This document shows positions 54,226-63,238 of a stretch of 64,000 nucleotides of DNA, piece by piece. Origin of the DNA: Pseudomonas rhodesiae (GTDB taxonomy: Bacteria > Pseudomonadota > Gammaproteobacteria > Pseudomonadales > Pseudomonadaceae); NCBI RefSeq assembly GCF_007858255.1, contig NZ_VFEU01000004.1, forward strand, positions 1-64,000. The letters run 5' to 3'. Within the stretch, counting starts at the first letter, position 1. Each line of letters opens with the position of its first letter. The position numbers and the translations under genes are program-made. The notes beneath the pieces are model-generated. The model made no database searches, was not told where the DNA came from, and worked only from the letters and a program-made list of their open reading frames with translations.

Positions 54226-55959
54226 ATGAAACCTCACGCCGCGGCTTACAGCCAACGTTTGCTGAAGGGCCAGACGCCGACCTATGAGCGCCTGCAAGCC
54301 CGCCTGGCCGAAGATGGCAGCCCCCTGGCCGCCGAGCCGATTGCCGTGCATTGCGGCTGGGGCCGCTTGTTGATCGGTCACACCTTCCCAGACCCGTCCA
54401 GCCTGGCCCAGGAACTGCTCAAGGAGCAGCCGGGCGAGCGCGATATCGCGCTGTATGTGGCCGCGCCCCAGCAGATTCTGGGGATCGACCCGCAGCAATT
54501 ATTCCTCGACCCGTCCGACACCTTGCGCCTGTGGTTCAGTGATTACCGCCCGGCCACTCGTGTTTTTCGCGGGTTTCGTATTCGTCGCGTACAGAGCGAG
54601 GCGGATTGGCAGGCGGTCAACCGGTTGTATCAAGGCCGCGGCATGTTGCCGGTGGACGCTGAACGCCTCACCCCGCGTCATCAGGGCGGCCCGGTCTACT
54701 GGCTGGCTGAAGATGAAGACAGCGGCGCAGTGATCGGCAGTGTGATGGGGCTGAATCATCAAAAAGCCTTCCACGACCCTGAAAACGGTTGCAGCCTCTG
54801 GTGCCTGGCGGTCGACCCGCAGTGCACCCGCCCCGGCGTGGGCGAAGTGCTGGTGCGCCACTTGGTCGAACACTTTATGAGCCGTGGCCTGAGCTACCTT
54901 GACCTGTCGGTACTGCACGATAACCGCCAGGCCAAGAACCTCTACGCCAAGCTGGGTTTTCGCGCGCTGACCACGTTTGCGATCAAGCGCAAGAACGGCA
55001 TCAACCAGCCGTTGTTCCTTGGCCCCGGTCCGCAGGCGGAGTTCAACCCCTATGCGCGGATCATCGTTGAAGAGGCCCATCGCCGTGGCATCGATGTGCA
55101 GGTGGACGATGCCGACGCCGGCCTCTTCACCCTCAGCCACGGCGGGCGCCGCGTGCGCTGCCGCGAGTCGCTGAGCGACCTGACCAGCGCCATCAGCATG
55201 ACCCTGTGCCAGGACAAGAGTCTGACCCACAAAGCCTTCAAGGCAGCCGGGTTGAACGTGCCGTCCCAGCAGTTGGCGGGCAGCGCCGACGACAATCTGG
55301 AATTTCTCGACGAACATCAGCGCGTCGTGGTCAAGCCCCTCGACGGCGAGCAAGGCCAGGGCGTGGCCGTGGATCTGCAAACCATCGAAGAGGTGCAGCA
55401 GGCCATCGAAGCGGCGCGGCAGTTCGACAGTCGTGTGCTGTTGGAGAGCTTCCACGAGGGCTTGGACCTGCGCATTCTGGTGATCGGCTTCGAAGTGGTT
55501 GCCGCCGCAATCCGGCGCCCCGCTGAAATCACCGGCGATGGTCAGCATTCCATCGGCGCGCTGATCGAAGCCCAGAGCCGACGCCGCCAGGCCGCCACCG
55601 ACGGCGAAAGCAAGATCCCATTGGACGCCGAAACCGAACGCACCCTCGCCGCTGCCGGTTATGACTACACCAGCATCCTGCCACGCGGCAAAACCCTGGC
55701 CGTGCGTCGCACCGCCAACCTGCACACCGGCGGTTGCCTGGAGGACGTCACCGCAATCCTGCACCCCACGCTGGTGGACGCCGCCGTGCGCGCCGCTCGG
55801 GCCCTGGACATCCCCATGGTGGGCCTGGACCTGATGGTGCCCGCCGCCGATCAACCCGAGTACGTGTTTATCGAAGCCAACGAACGGGCCGGCCTGGCCA
55901 ACCACGAGCCGCAGCCAACGGCCGAGCGATTTGTAGACCTTCTATTTCCACACAGTTAG
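54226..55959 (+). CDS. ngg: N-acetylglutaminylglutamine synthetase
   Basis: 577 residues from ATG 54226, four bases after the amidotransferase stop; GGAA within the end of that gene serves as ribosome binding site. It has an N-terminal GNAT acetyltransferase domain (about 110-265, with LAVDPQCTRPGVGEVLVRHL as acetyl-CoA loop) and a C-terminal ATP-grasp ligase (about 290-575, with VVKPLDGEQGQGVAVDL and EANERAG). The fusion acetylates glutamine and joins a second glutamine, giving the precursor of NAGGN. Confidence 0.94.
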   Translation: MKPHAAAYSQRLLKGQTPTYERLQARLAEDGSPLAAEPIAVHCGWGRLLIGHTFPDPSSLAQELLKEQPGERDIALYVAAPQQILGIDPQQLFLDPSDTLRLWFSDYRPATRVFRGFRIRRVQSEADWQAVNRLYQGRGMLPVDAERLTPRHQGGPVYWLAEDEDSGAVIGSVMGLNHQKAFHDPENGCSLWCLAVDPQCTRPGVGEVLVRHLVEHFMSRGLSYLDLSVLHDNRQAKNLYAKLGFRALTTFAIKRKNGINQPLFLGPGPQAEFNPYARIIVEEAHRRGIDVQVDDADAGLFTLSHGGRRVRCRESLSDLTSAISMTLCQDKSLTHKAFKAAGLNVPSQQLAGSADDNLEFLDEHQRVVVKPLDGEQGQGVAVDLQTIEEVQQAIEAARQFDSRVLLESFHEGLDLRILVIGFEVVAAAIRRPAEITGDGQHSIGALIEAQSRRRQAATDGESKIPLDAETERTLAAAGYDYTSILPRGKTLAVRRTANLHTGGCLEDVTAILHPTLVDAAVRAARALDIPMVGLDLMVPAADQPEYVFIEANERAGLANHEPQPTAERFVDLLFPHS

Positions 55960-55962
55960 AAG

Positions 55963-56058
55963 CCTCGAGTTACAAGCTGCGAGCTTCAAGAGTAGGGCAT
56001 TACCGGCAAGCCTCAGATACCGCTTTTAACTTGAAGCTTGCAGCTCAACGCTTGCAAC
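55963..56058. repeat. Inverted repeat between ngg and the M42 peptidase gene
   Basis: The left part (55963-55990, CGAGTTACAAGCTGCGAGC then TTCAAG) and the right part (56029-56058, CTTGAAGCTTGCAGCTC then AACGCTTGCAACT) are imperfect complements built from the AAGCTTGCAGCTT-like units widespread in Pseudomonas intergenic DNA. It can fold in the message between two genes of one pathway and may lower expression of the second. Confidence 0.6.
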
Positions 56059-56072
56059 TAAAGGAAACCTTT

Positions 56073-57257
56073 ATGACCCGAACCATTCCCGAACCGGATC
56101 TCAACTACCTGCAAAAAGTCCTGCTGGAAATGCTCGCCATTCCCAGCCCTACCGGTTTTACCGACACCATCGTGCGGTATGTGGCCGAGCGTCTGGAAGA
56201 ACTGGGCATTCCATTTGAAATGACCCGGCGCGGCACCATTCGCGCCACCCTCAAAGGTCAGAAAAACAGCCCGGACCGCGCAGTGTCGGCGCACTTGGAC
56301 ACCATCGGCGCCGCCGTGCGCGCGATCAAGGACAACGGCCGCCTGACCCTGGCGCCGGTGGGCTGCTGGTCGAGCCGCTTTGCCGAAGGCAGCCGCGTCA
56401 GCCTGTTCACCGACAACGGCGTGATCCGCGGCAGCGTGTTGCCCCTGATGGCCTCCGGGCACGCATTCAACACCGCCGTGGATGAAATGCCAGTGAGCTG
56501 GGACCATGTCGAACTGCGCCTGGACGCCTACTGCGCGACCCGTGCCGACTGCGATTCCCTGGGCATCAGCGTGGGTGACTACGTGGCATTCGACCCACTG
56601 CCCGAGTTCACCGAAAGCGGACATATCAGCGCCCGTCACCTGGATGACAAAGCCGGCGTCGCCGCCCTCCTCGCCGCGCTCAAGGCGATTGTCGATAGCG
56701 GCGAACCGTTGCTGATCGACTGTCACCCGCTGTTCACCATCACCGAGGAAACCGGCAGTGGTGCGGCGGCGGCGCTGCCGTGGGATGTGAGTGAATTCGT
56801 GGGTATCGACATCGCGCCGGTCGCCCCCGGTCAGCACTCCAGCGAACATGCGGTGAGTGTGGCCATGCAGGATTCCGGCGGGCCGTACGACTACCACCTG
56901 TCCCGGCACCTGCTGCGGCTGGCGGCGGATAACGAACTGCCGGTGCGCCGCGACCTGTTCCGCTATTACTTCAGCGATGCCCATTCGGCGGTGACCGCCG
57001 GCCACGATATCCGCACCGCGTTGCTGGCATTCGGCTGCGATGCCACCCACGGCTACGAACGCACCCATATCGACAGCCTTGCCGCCCTGAGTCGTCTGCT
57101 GGGTGCGTATATCCTCAGCCCGCCGGTATTCGCCAGCGATGCGCAACCGGCCCAGGGTTCACTGGACCGCTTCAGTCACCAGATCGAGCACGAAACGCAG
57201 ATGGAGAGCGACACGCGAGTGCCGTCGGTGGACAGCCTGGTGGGTCAAAAGTCCTGA
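56073..57257 (+). CDS. M42 family peptidase of the NAGGN system
   Basis: 394 residues from ATG 56073, with AAGGAAA upstream. The dinuclear zinc-peptidase ligands are visible: AHLDT near 72, HLDDKAG near 190, catalytic Glu pair TEETGSG near 224 and the later SDAHSAVTAGHD. It is always found with the NAGGN biosynthesis genes in this arrangement, but its exact substrate is not settled; breakdown or maturation of the dipeptide is the usual guess. It is separated from ngg by a 113-base repeat-bearing gap. Confidence 0.9.
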   Translation: MTRTIPEPDLNYLQKVLLEMLAIPSPTGFTDTIVRYVAERLEELGIPFEMTRRGTIRATLKGQKNSPDRAVSAHLDTIGAAVRAIKDNGRLTLAPVGCWSSRFAEGSRVSLFTDNGVIRGSVLPLMASGHAFNTAVDEMPVSWDHVELRLDAYCATRADCDSLGISVGDYVAFDPLPEFTESGHISARHLDDKAGVAALLAALKAIVDSGEPLLIDCHPLFTITEETGSGAAAALPWDVSEFVGIDIAPVAPGQHSSEHAVSVAMQDSGGPYDYHLSRHLLRLAADNELPVRRDLFRYYFSDAHSAVTAGHDIRTALLAFGCDATHGYERTHIDSLAALSRLLGAYILSPPVFASDAQPAQGSLDRFSHQIEHETQMESDTRVPSVDSLVGQKS

Positions 57258-57316
57258 CACTGGCAACTGGGGTCCCGGCGCAGTAGGATCGCCGGGATCC
57301 AACACCCGAGGCTTGT

Positions 57317-57544
57317 ATGCTGATTCCCTACGATGCACTTGAAGTCGATACCCTGACGCGCCTTATCGAAGACTTCGTGACCCGCGATGGCACCGACAAC
57401 GGTGACGACACGCCCCTGGAAACCCGCGTGCTACGTGTGCGCCAGGCGCTGACCAAGGGCCAGGCCCTAATTGTGTTCGACCCTGAGAGCGAACAGTGCC
57501 AACTGATGCTCAAGCACGACGTGCCCAAGCATCTGTTCGATTGA
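57317..57544 (+). CDS. yheU: YheU (UPF0270) family protein
   Basis: 75 residues, full length for the family, starting MLIPYDALEVDTLTRLIEDF and ending LKHDVPKHLFD. Function unknown; small soluble protein, not an enzyme by any visible motif. It faces the csrA-like gene convergently, with a ten-base gap. Confidence 0.92.
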   Translation: MLIPYDALEVDTLTRLIEDFVTRDGTDNGDDTPLETRVLRVRQALTKGQALIVFDPESEQCQLMLKHDVPKHLFD

Positions 57545-57554
57545 CGGAGGATCT

Positions 57555-57758
57555 TCAGGGGTTGGGGACTGCCGCCGGGTGTGTGGCGGCAGCTTGGCGT
57601 TTGCGGATTTTCTGATGCACCTCGGCGCGATGAACATTCACCCCGGCCGGTGCGTGGATGCCGAACTTCACTTGGTTACCGTTCAACTCGACGATGTGCA
57701 GGGCGATTTCATCGCCGATGGCAATGCTTTCGCCTACAGCGCGGCTTAAGACCAGCAT
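57555..57758 (-). CDS. csrA: CsrA/RsmA family RNA-binding protein, divergent paralogue
   Basis: 67 residues. The first ~52 are a CsrA fold: MLVLSRAVGESIAIGDEI, then GNQVKFGIHAPAGVNVHRAEV; Leu4, Arg6 and the key Arg of VHR that contact GGA sites in RNA are kept. It differs from the canonical Pseudomonas RsmA (MLILTRRVGE, VRIGVNAPKEVAVHREEI) and has an Ala/Pro-rich tail. It is therefore likely an accessory paralogue acting on message translation. AGGA precedes the start. The 313 bases upstream hold a REP pair. Confidence 0.88.
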   Translation of the reverse strand: MLVLSRAVGESIAIGDEIALHIVELNGNQVKFGIHAPAGVNVHRAEVHQKIRKRQAAATHPAAVPNP

Positions 57759-58071
57759 GGCGGTTGTCCTTTTTAGAATGACAGAACCCCGACCATGCGC
57801 GCCGGATTTAGAAGCATCAATGCCCTGCCACTAAAACAGGCAGGACCTACATCAACTGGTAATTTAGCTGACAGACTAAGTGAAAGATGCAGAGGGGATT
57901 TCCCCGCTTTCATAAATCCAAACGCTGACGCCATCGGGGGCAAGCCCCCTCCCACAGTTGGACCTGTTCACAGTTCAAAAGGTGGGAGGGGGCTTGCCCC
58001 CGATATGGCTACAGGTAGCTGCACATCTTCGGTGAAAACTTACCCTGAGAGTTGAGGTTCTTGTGGTGAGT
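57759..58071. other. Intergenic region between csrA-like and SDR genes
   Basis: 313 bases. The csrA-like promoter should lie in the part next to 57759, and a REP pair occupies 57933-58004. Nothing else is recognised. The open frame at 57795-58055 runs through the palindromes and is rejected as a gene. Confidence 0.6.
57933..58004. repeat. REP inverted pair
   Basis: Perfect 23-base arms 57933-57955 and 57982-58004 (ATCGGGGGCAAGCCCCCTCC outermost on the left), of the GTGGGAGGGGGCTTGCCCCC type widespread in fluorescens-group genomes. Confidence 0.9.
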
Positions 58072-58887
58072 TCAGCTTTTGGTTGCCTGCGCTTTGGCGC
58101 GCATTTTGTCGGCCATACTGGCCATTTCATCGTAGAGCAGCTGCGGATTCTTCTGCTTCAACGCCCACGCCATTCGCCCTTGCTCGTGGGGCAGAATCAT
58201 GAATTCTCCCTCGGCCACACGCTGGTAGATGTAATCGGCAATATCCGCCGCCGAAATCGGCGAGCTCTCCAGCAACTTACCGACCTGCGCTTTCATGGCC
58301 GGCGTCGGGCCTCGGAACGAGTCCAACAGGTTGGTCTGGAAGAACGATGGGCAGACCACATGCACACCGACCTCCTGCTGCTTGAGTTCCACCAGCAGAC
58401 TCTCGGACAGCGCCACCACACCGGCCTTGGCCACGTTGTAGTTGCTCATGGCCGGGCCCTGCATCAGTGCCGCCATGGAAGCGATGTTGATGATGCGCCC
58501 CTTGCTCTTCTCCAACAGCGGCAGGAACGCCTTGCAGCCCTTGACCACCCCCATCAGGTTGATTGCGATCTGCCAGTCCCAGTCTTCCAGCGACAACTCG
58601 GCGAAGAACCCGCCGGAAGCCACCCCGGCGTTGTTGACGATCACATCGATGCCTCCCAGCTTGACCTCGCAAGCCTGGGCAAACGCGGTGAGCTGGCTGT
58701 AGTCGCGCACATCGCAACGCTGCACGAAACCATCGCCGCCGGCTTCGCGTACCTGCTTGAGGGTTTCCTGCAGGCCGGGCTCGCTGACGTCCGACAAGGC
58801 CAACTGCCAGCCCTCGCGTGCCCAGCGCAGCGCGATTTCGCGACCCAGGCCGGAGCCGGCACCAGTGATCATCATGCGATTTTGCAT
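58072..58887 (-). CDS. Short-chain dehydrogenase/reductase
   Basis: 271 residues with the classical SDR layout: cofactor loop TGAGSGLG near 8-15, NNAG near 91, catalytic Ser and YNVAK (in SNYNVAKAGV near 155-160). An acidic residue after the second strand (LSDVS) suggests NAD preference. The substrate is unknown. Transcribed alone. Confidence 0.9.
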   Translation of the reverse strand: MQNRMMITGAGSGLGREIALRWAREGWQLALSDVSEPGLQETLKQVREAGGDGFVQRCDVRDYSQLTAFAQACEVKLGGIDVIVNNAGVASGGFFAELSLEDWDWQIAINLMGVVKGCKAFLPLLEKSKGRIINIASMAALMQGPAMSNYNVAKAGVVALSESLLVELKQQEVGVHVVCPSFFQTNLLDSFRGPTPAMKAQVGKLLESSPISAADIADYIYQRVAEGEFMILPHEQGRMAWALKQKNPQLLYDEMASMADKMRAKAQATKS

Positions 58888-59216
58888 AAGAAGTAGCCTT
58901 GTGGTTCACAGTAGAAGTGATCGGCAGTGTAGCGAAGGTTTCCACGCGCCCCACGCACCATCAGACTGATGAATGCCCCAGGCAAACCCGCGGCCGGGTC
59001 CGATACCTCAGCTCTCTCTAAGTTCAATCTTTTTCAACTAAGCAGGGTTTTAGCCACTTATTTAAAAGAAATAACCAGGTTATCGAAATGCTTTAAAAAA
59101 ACAGGGAATTTTCTGTGAAGCACTACAGTCGGAGTTGTTAAGGCGCCCGTAACTTAGAGTACGGTCCTACCGTTAAATAACCTGTCCTTGCATAAGGCCT
59201 ATAAGGAAATAAAACC
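58888..59216. other. Intergenic region before DUF3309
   Basis: 329 bases, A+T-rich towards the right (59020-59120). It contains the promoter of the SDR gene (left) and of the DUF3309 gene (right). AAGGAAA at 59202-59208 is the ribosome binding site of the latter. A gene for a small RNA cannot be excluded, but I see no terminator to support one. Confidence 0.4.
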
Positions 59217-59369
59217 ATGAGCCTCATTCTCATCATCATCCTGATTCTATTGCTGGTCGGCGGTCTGCCGGTATTCCCGCACTCGCGTAACTGGGGTTAT
59301 GGCCCGTCGGGTATTCTCGGCGTGGTACTGGTCGTACTGCTGGTGCTGTTGTTGCTCGGCAAGATATAA
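59217..59369 (+). CDS. DUF3309 small membrane protein
   Basis: 50 residues with two hydrophobic segments (about 2-20 and 33-49) joined by PVFPHSRNWGYGPSG, the hallmark of the DUF3309 family. The ATG at 59217 has a strong AAGGAAA site nine bases upstream, and a perfect terminator follows 11 bases after the stop, so it is a real single-gene unit. Function unknown; such peptides are often stress-induced envelope components. Confidence 0.92.
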   Translation: MSLILIIILILLLVGGLPVFPHSRNWGYGPSGILGVVLVVLLVLLLLGKI

Positions 59370-59380
59370 AACCGCGGTAA

Positions 59381-59412
59381 AAAAAAGAGGCCTTCAAGAA
59401 GGCCTCTTTTTT
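59381..59412. terminator. Bidirectional Rho-independent terminator
   Basis: GAGGCCTT and AAGGCCTC pair around CAAG, flanked by six A on one side and six T on the other. It serves both DUF3309 and the convergent LTA-synthase-like gene. Confidence 0.95.
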
Positions 59413-59424
59413 ATTGCCAGTTAA

Positions 59425-61512
59425 TCAGTCCGGCTTACCGTCCACCACACCGGCGGTGTTATCCAACAGGCTCTTGGTCGCGGTCTGCAGGAACGACTCA
59501 AGTTTCTGCTTGAGGGCCGCCTCATCCGAAGACTCCGGAATCAGTTTGCCGGTCGGGTTGGCGCCCAACTCGTACTGCCACAACTTCGGTGGCATTTCCT
59601 TGGGCAGTACCAGGATGCGGTCCGCAGTGACCAACGCCACGGTCTGATCGCTGCCCGAAGGTTTGATCACGCCGAAGCCCTTGTCCCCTTCCGGCAGGTT
59701 GAGCAGGTCGCGGCCCCAGCACTGGTGCAGGGTTTCCCCACCCAGGCGGCCCATGATGGTTGGCACGATGTCGATCTGCGTCCCCACGGTGTGGTCGCGC
59801 TCGCCAAACTTTTCCTGCATGCCCGGCGCAATCATCAGCATCGGCACGTTGAAGCGGCCCAGGTCCATCTCAGTGATTTGCTGTTCGTTGCCGAAGCCGT
59901 GGTCGCCGACGACCACAAATAAGGTTTCCTTGAAGTACGGTTCCTTGCGCGCCTGCTCGAAGAACTGGCCCAGGGCCCAGTCGGAGTAACGCATCGCGGT
60001 CAAGTGCTCGTTGAGGCTGCCACGGTCAGTGACTTTCTCCACCGGCAACGGCGTCGGCAACGCGTACGGCGTGTGGTTGGACAGGGTTTGCAGCAGCGCG
60101 TAGAACGGCTTGCCGCCTTCACGGGCCTTCAGCTCTTGCAGGCCACGGTTGAACATGTCCTGGTCGGACACGCCCCACGTCGGGTCGGAGAACACCGGGT
60201 CGACGAAGTCATTGCGGCCAATGAAGTTGGTCATGCCCTGGTTGCTGAAGAAGCCAGACTGGTTGTCCCAGGCGAAGTCGCCGTTGTAGACATACACGTC
60301 GTCAAACTTGCGCGCGCTGAGCAACTGCGGCAGGCCCGACAGTTTGTGGCTGCCTTCGGGGGTCTGCATCAGGTATTCGAAACCCGGCAGGTTCGGGAAG
60401 CAGGCCATGGTGGCAAACATGCCCTGGTGGGTATGGGTGCCGTTGGAGAAGAAGCGGTCGAACAGCAGACCTTCCTTGGACAATTTGTCGAAGTACGGCG
60501 TGATGTTGCCCGGACGGCCCAGCGCGCCCACCGAGTGGCCAGCGAAGCTTTCCATCAGGATCACCACGACGTTCTTGATCGGCAGGGTTTTCTCGGCCGG
60601 TGGCAGGAAGGTACGGCGAACGGCGGCGGTGTCGGTATCTACCAGTTTTTCCGTCGGCAGCACCAGCATGTCGCGCACGGTCTGGGTCGCCAGCGGCTGC
60701 TCCAGGGTGGCTTTCCAAATATTGGTGCGGTCTTCGGAGAAGCGCGACTTGGCCGCCGCAATCAGTGACAGCGTGCCATTGAGGCCCAACTGGTTAGCGA
60801 AGTTGGACTCGGTGGTGTACACGTCGCCCCAGCGCAGCGGCGGGCCCTGGCGCAGGGTGCCACGGGCGGCGACCACGGCCACCAGCAGGCACACCACGAA
60901 CACGGCGATGCGCGAATACCACGGCGCCACCTGGCGCGTGCCGATGCTGCCGCCGCTGAACGGGCCGCGCGGGCGCGTGGCGCGGTCGGCGCCTTTGAAG
61001 GCCATGCTCAGGATCAGCGTACCCACGGCCCACGCCAGCAGGTAACGCACCACCGGGAAACCGTACCAGAGCATGCTCATCACGGTTTTCGGATCTTCCT
61101 TCACATATTGGAAGACCAGGCCGTTGAGGCGCTGGTGAAACTCGCGATAGAAGTCCATTTCCATCAGGCCCAGGAACAGGGCGATGCTGGACGCGACGGT
61201 CAACCACAAACGGAAGAACCCACGCGCGGCCATCGCGCGCACGCTGAACAGCGCCAGCAACAGCGGAATGCTCAGGTACACCACCAAGCGCAAGTCCAGG
61301 CGCAGGCCGTTGCCGAACGCTTCAAGGAAGGTCGAGGCCGGTGTGTCGAGGATCATCTCGCGGTTGTATACCAGCAGCGCCAGGCGCAGCAGGGAGAACA
61401 TCACCATCATGACCAGTGCGCAGAGCAGCGTGTATGCCAGATGGGATTTGACGGTCGGTTGCAGCAGACGAGTCGAGGCTCGCTGCTGGCTCAGGGCGTC
61501 CGGGTTTGCCAT
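59425..61512 (-). CDS. LTA synthase family protein (alkaline-phosphatase/sulfatase fold)
   Basis: 695 residues. Five hydrophobic segments lie in about 25-205, followed by a large periplasmic catalytic domain (about 270-660) with VVILMESFAGHS near the metal site, the candidate nucleophile Thr in NGTHTHQGM, and VVGDHGFGNE. In Gram-negatives such proteins transfer phosphoglycerol or phosphoethanolamine groups onto envelope glycans or lipids; which one cannot be read from sequence. The gene stands alone. Confidence 0.88.
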   Translation of the reverse strand: MANPDALSQQRASTRLLQPTVKSHLAYTLLCALVMMVMFSLLRLALLVYNREMILDTPASTFLEAFGNGLRLDLRLVVYLSIPLLLALFSVRAMAARGFFRLWLTVASSIALFLGLMEMDFYREFHQRLNGLVFQYVKEDPKTVMSMLWYGFPVVRYLLAWAVGTLILSMAFKGADRATRPRGPFSGGSIGTRQVAPWYSRIAVFVVCLLVAVVAARGTLRQGPPLRWGDVYTTESNFANQLGLNGTLSLIAAAKSRFSEDRTNIWKATLEQPLATQTVRDMLVLPTEKLVDTDTAAVRRTFLPPAEKTLPIKNVVVILMESFAGHSVGALGRPGNITPYFDKLSKEGLLFDRFFSNGTHTHQGMFATMACFPNLPGFEYLMQTPEGSHKLSGLPQLLSARKFDDVYVYNGDFAWDNQSGFFSNQGMTNFIGRNDFVDPVFSDPTWGVSDQDMFNRGLQELKAREGGKPFYALLQTLSNHTPYALPTPLPVEKVTDRGSLNEHLTAMRYSDWALGQFFEQARKEPYFKETLFVVVGDHGFGNEQQITEMDLGRFNVPMLMIAPGMQEKFGERDHTVGTQIDIVPTIMGRLGGETLHQCWGRDLLNLPEGDKGFGVIKPSGSDQTVALVTADRILVLPKEMPPKLWQYELGANPTGKLIPESSDEAALKQKLESFLQTATKSLLDNTAGVVDGKPD

Positions 61513-61782
61513 GTCGTTTCAGGACCCATTGGAAGTTGAAGTGACGAAGTATTGCGTGGCGCGAATGGTGCCCGATCAAGGCCGGCAAGGCTATTAAATT
61601 ACTGAACGGGGAGCTTTACCGCGCCTTGATTGGCGCGCAGCTGGAACCGGGGGGGAATTGTCTTGGAGGGAATGTGAAAATTCCGTGCAACGCATATTTC
61701 GATACACAAATTTCTAGATCGGACGGCAAGCCCGCGTGGGAGGGAGTGGCTCCCTCTCACACATAGCCCCTGAACGCCGTGG
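61513..61782. other. Intergenic region with a REP element
   Basis: 270 bases between the LTA-synthase-like gene and the PLDc_N gene. A single REP palindrome (GTGGGAGGGAGTGGCTCCCT, starting at 61736) is the only structure seen. The promoter of the LTA-synthase-like gene should lie near 61513-61650. Confidence 0.6.
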
Positions 61783-61974
61783 TCAGATCCGCACGTTACC
61801 GCGCGGGCCGGCGATCGCCCAGATAATCAGGCCCAGTACCGGCAGCAGCAGGATCAGCAGGATCCACAACACCTTGGCCCCGGTGCTGGCGCCGCTTTTG
61901 AAGACGTTGATGATCGCCCAGATATCCAGCGCGAGGATGATCAGGCCGATCAGGCCATTGAACGTGGAACCCAT
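61783..61974 (-). CDS. PLDc_N domain small membrane protein
   Basis: 63 residues from ATG 61974, supported by TAGGAG nine bases upstream; the frame opens eight codons earlier. Two hydrophobic segments (about 6-24 and 32-52) with DIWAIINVFKSGASTGAKVLW and the end PRGNVRI match the PLDc_N (phospholipase D-nuclease N-terminal) family, which stands alone in many bacteria. Function unknown; inner membrane. Confidence 0.85.
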   Translation of the reverse strand: MGSTFNGLIGLIILALDIWAIINVFKSGASTGAKVLWILLILLLPVLGLIIWAIAGPRGNVRI

Positions 61975-62041
61975 GGTGTCGCTCCTAAGTGAGGGCATGC
62001 CCTTGTAGGATAGTCAGCCCCTGCCAGGGTTCCGTTTTATT

Positions 62042-62572
62042 TCAGACATGTACGGCGATTTTCAGGGCTTCCAGGGACGGCTCGGCCTTTATCCCGACCT
62101 CGGCGCACAACTCCAACACCCGTGGCAAGGCATTGCCGTAGACCAGCACCAACTGAATCTCGTCATCCAGCAACTGGCTGAAGTTCACCAGCACATAGCC
62201 GCCGTCTTCCTGGCTCAGGGCGCTCATCTGCACCTGGATGCGATTGAGCGCGGTCAGCGCTTCGGTCTTGGCCAGTTGTTTGGCCTTGAGGTTGAACGCC
62301 ACGCCCGGGCCGAACGACGCGACGATCTGGGCAAACAGGTCGCCATAAGTGTCAGCCTGGAACAGCACCGTGTCCGGCAGGCTGCCGACCACCACCCACT
62401 CCCCCAGAGGGATCGGGAAAGTGTCGTCGTAGTTGATATCCGGGTTGGCCGCCAGAAACGCCACCGGATCGGCGTAAGCCTGGGCGGCCTCCTCGGCGAT
62501 GCGCGCCACCTCATCCTCGCCCATGACGCCGGCGCTGATGTGGCTGATGAGTTCGACGAGGGCGGTTTTCAT
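62042..62572 (-). CDS. Conserved-looking protein of unknown function
   Basis: 176 residues, acidic and soluble, with no recognised domain. An N-terminal helical part (about 1-45) is followed by a mixed domain containing PIPLGEWVVVGSLPDTVLFQ and VAFNLKAKQLAK. It lies 41 bases after the ankyrin gene on the same strand, so the two probably share a transcript. Codon usage matches the surrounding chromosome. Confidence 0.7.
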   Translation of the reverse strand: MKTALVELISHISAGVMGEDEVARIAEEAAQAYADPVAFLAANPDINYDDTFPIPLGEWVVVGSLPDTVLFQADTYGDLFAQIVASFGPGVAFNLKAKQLAKTEALTALNRIQVQMSALSQEDGGYVLVNFSQLLDDEIQLVLVYGNALPRVLELCAEVGIKAEPSLEALKIAVHV

Positions 62573-62613
62573 GGGGCGTTCCTGTTGCGGGCTGATTTTC
62601 GAGGGCGCAAAGC

Positions 62614-63126
62614 CTACACCAGATTCTGCAAACGCGCCGCCGTATCCATCGCGCCCATGGTCTGCGCCGCTGCCAAAGCGGTGGCGCCCTGGGCGTCGGT
62701 GGCCTTGGGGTTGGCGCCCTGGGCGAGCAGGTAGTCGAGCATTTCGACGCGATTGAACATCGCCGCCATCATCAACGCGGTGCGACCGTCCGAAGACGCG
62801 GCCTCCACCGGCGTGCCGCCTTCGATCAAGGCCTTGACCACGGGCAGGTTGCCTTTGAACGCCGCGCCGGCAATCGGCAATTGGTTCTTATCGTTAGCGA
62901 TCAACGGGTCGGCCTTGAACTCCAGCAGCACTTTGACCGCCTCGGCGTGACCGTGGTAGGCCGCCAGCATCAGCAAGGTGTCGCCATTGTGATTGCGAAA
63001 GTTGGCCGGCAAGCCCTTAGCCAGCAGCGCGGCGAGCATGGCGGCATCGCCTTTGCGAGCCACATCGAAAACCTGCTCGGCAAATTCGGCGGCTTCGTCT
63101 TCGGTCATTTGTTTGGGGGCAGACAT
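62614..63126 (-). CDS. Ankyrin repeat protein
   Basis: 170 residues: about four ankyrin repeats between 28 and 160 (NGDTLLMLAAYHGHAEAVKV, QLPIAGAAFKGNLPVVKALI, DGRTALMMAAMFNRVEMLDY, GATALAAAQTMG). There is no signal peptide. It is a protein-binding scaffold of unknown partner. In Pseudomonas similar small ankyrin proteins sit next to catalase genes; here the neighbours are an unknown gene and an acyl-CoA synthetase. Confidence 0.9.
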   Translation of the reverse strand: MSAPKQMTEDEAAEFAEQVFDVARKGDAAMLAALLAKGLPANFRNHNGDTLLMLAAYHGHAEAVKVLLEFKADPLIANDKNQLPIAGAAFKGNLPVVKALIEGGTPVEAASSDGRTALMMAAMFNRVEMLDYLLAQGANPKATDAQGATALAAAQTMGAMDTAARLQNLV

Positions 63127-63238
63127 GGGGGGCTCCTTGGCGGGTGCGATTTCAAGTACTGAATATGGCGCCCAGTGTCGCGACGGAGTTCCCCACTGTC
63201 ATGGCTTTTTTGTCAAAAGTGTCCATAGACACACTCAA

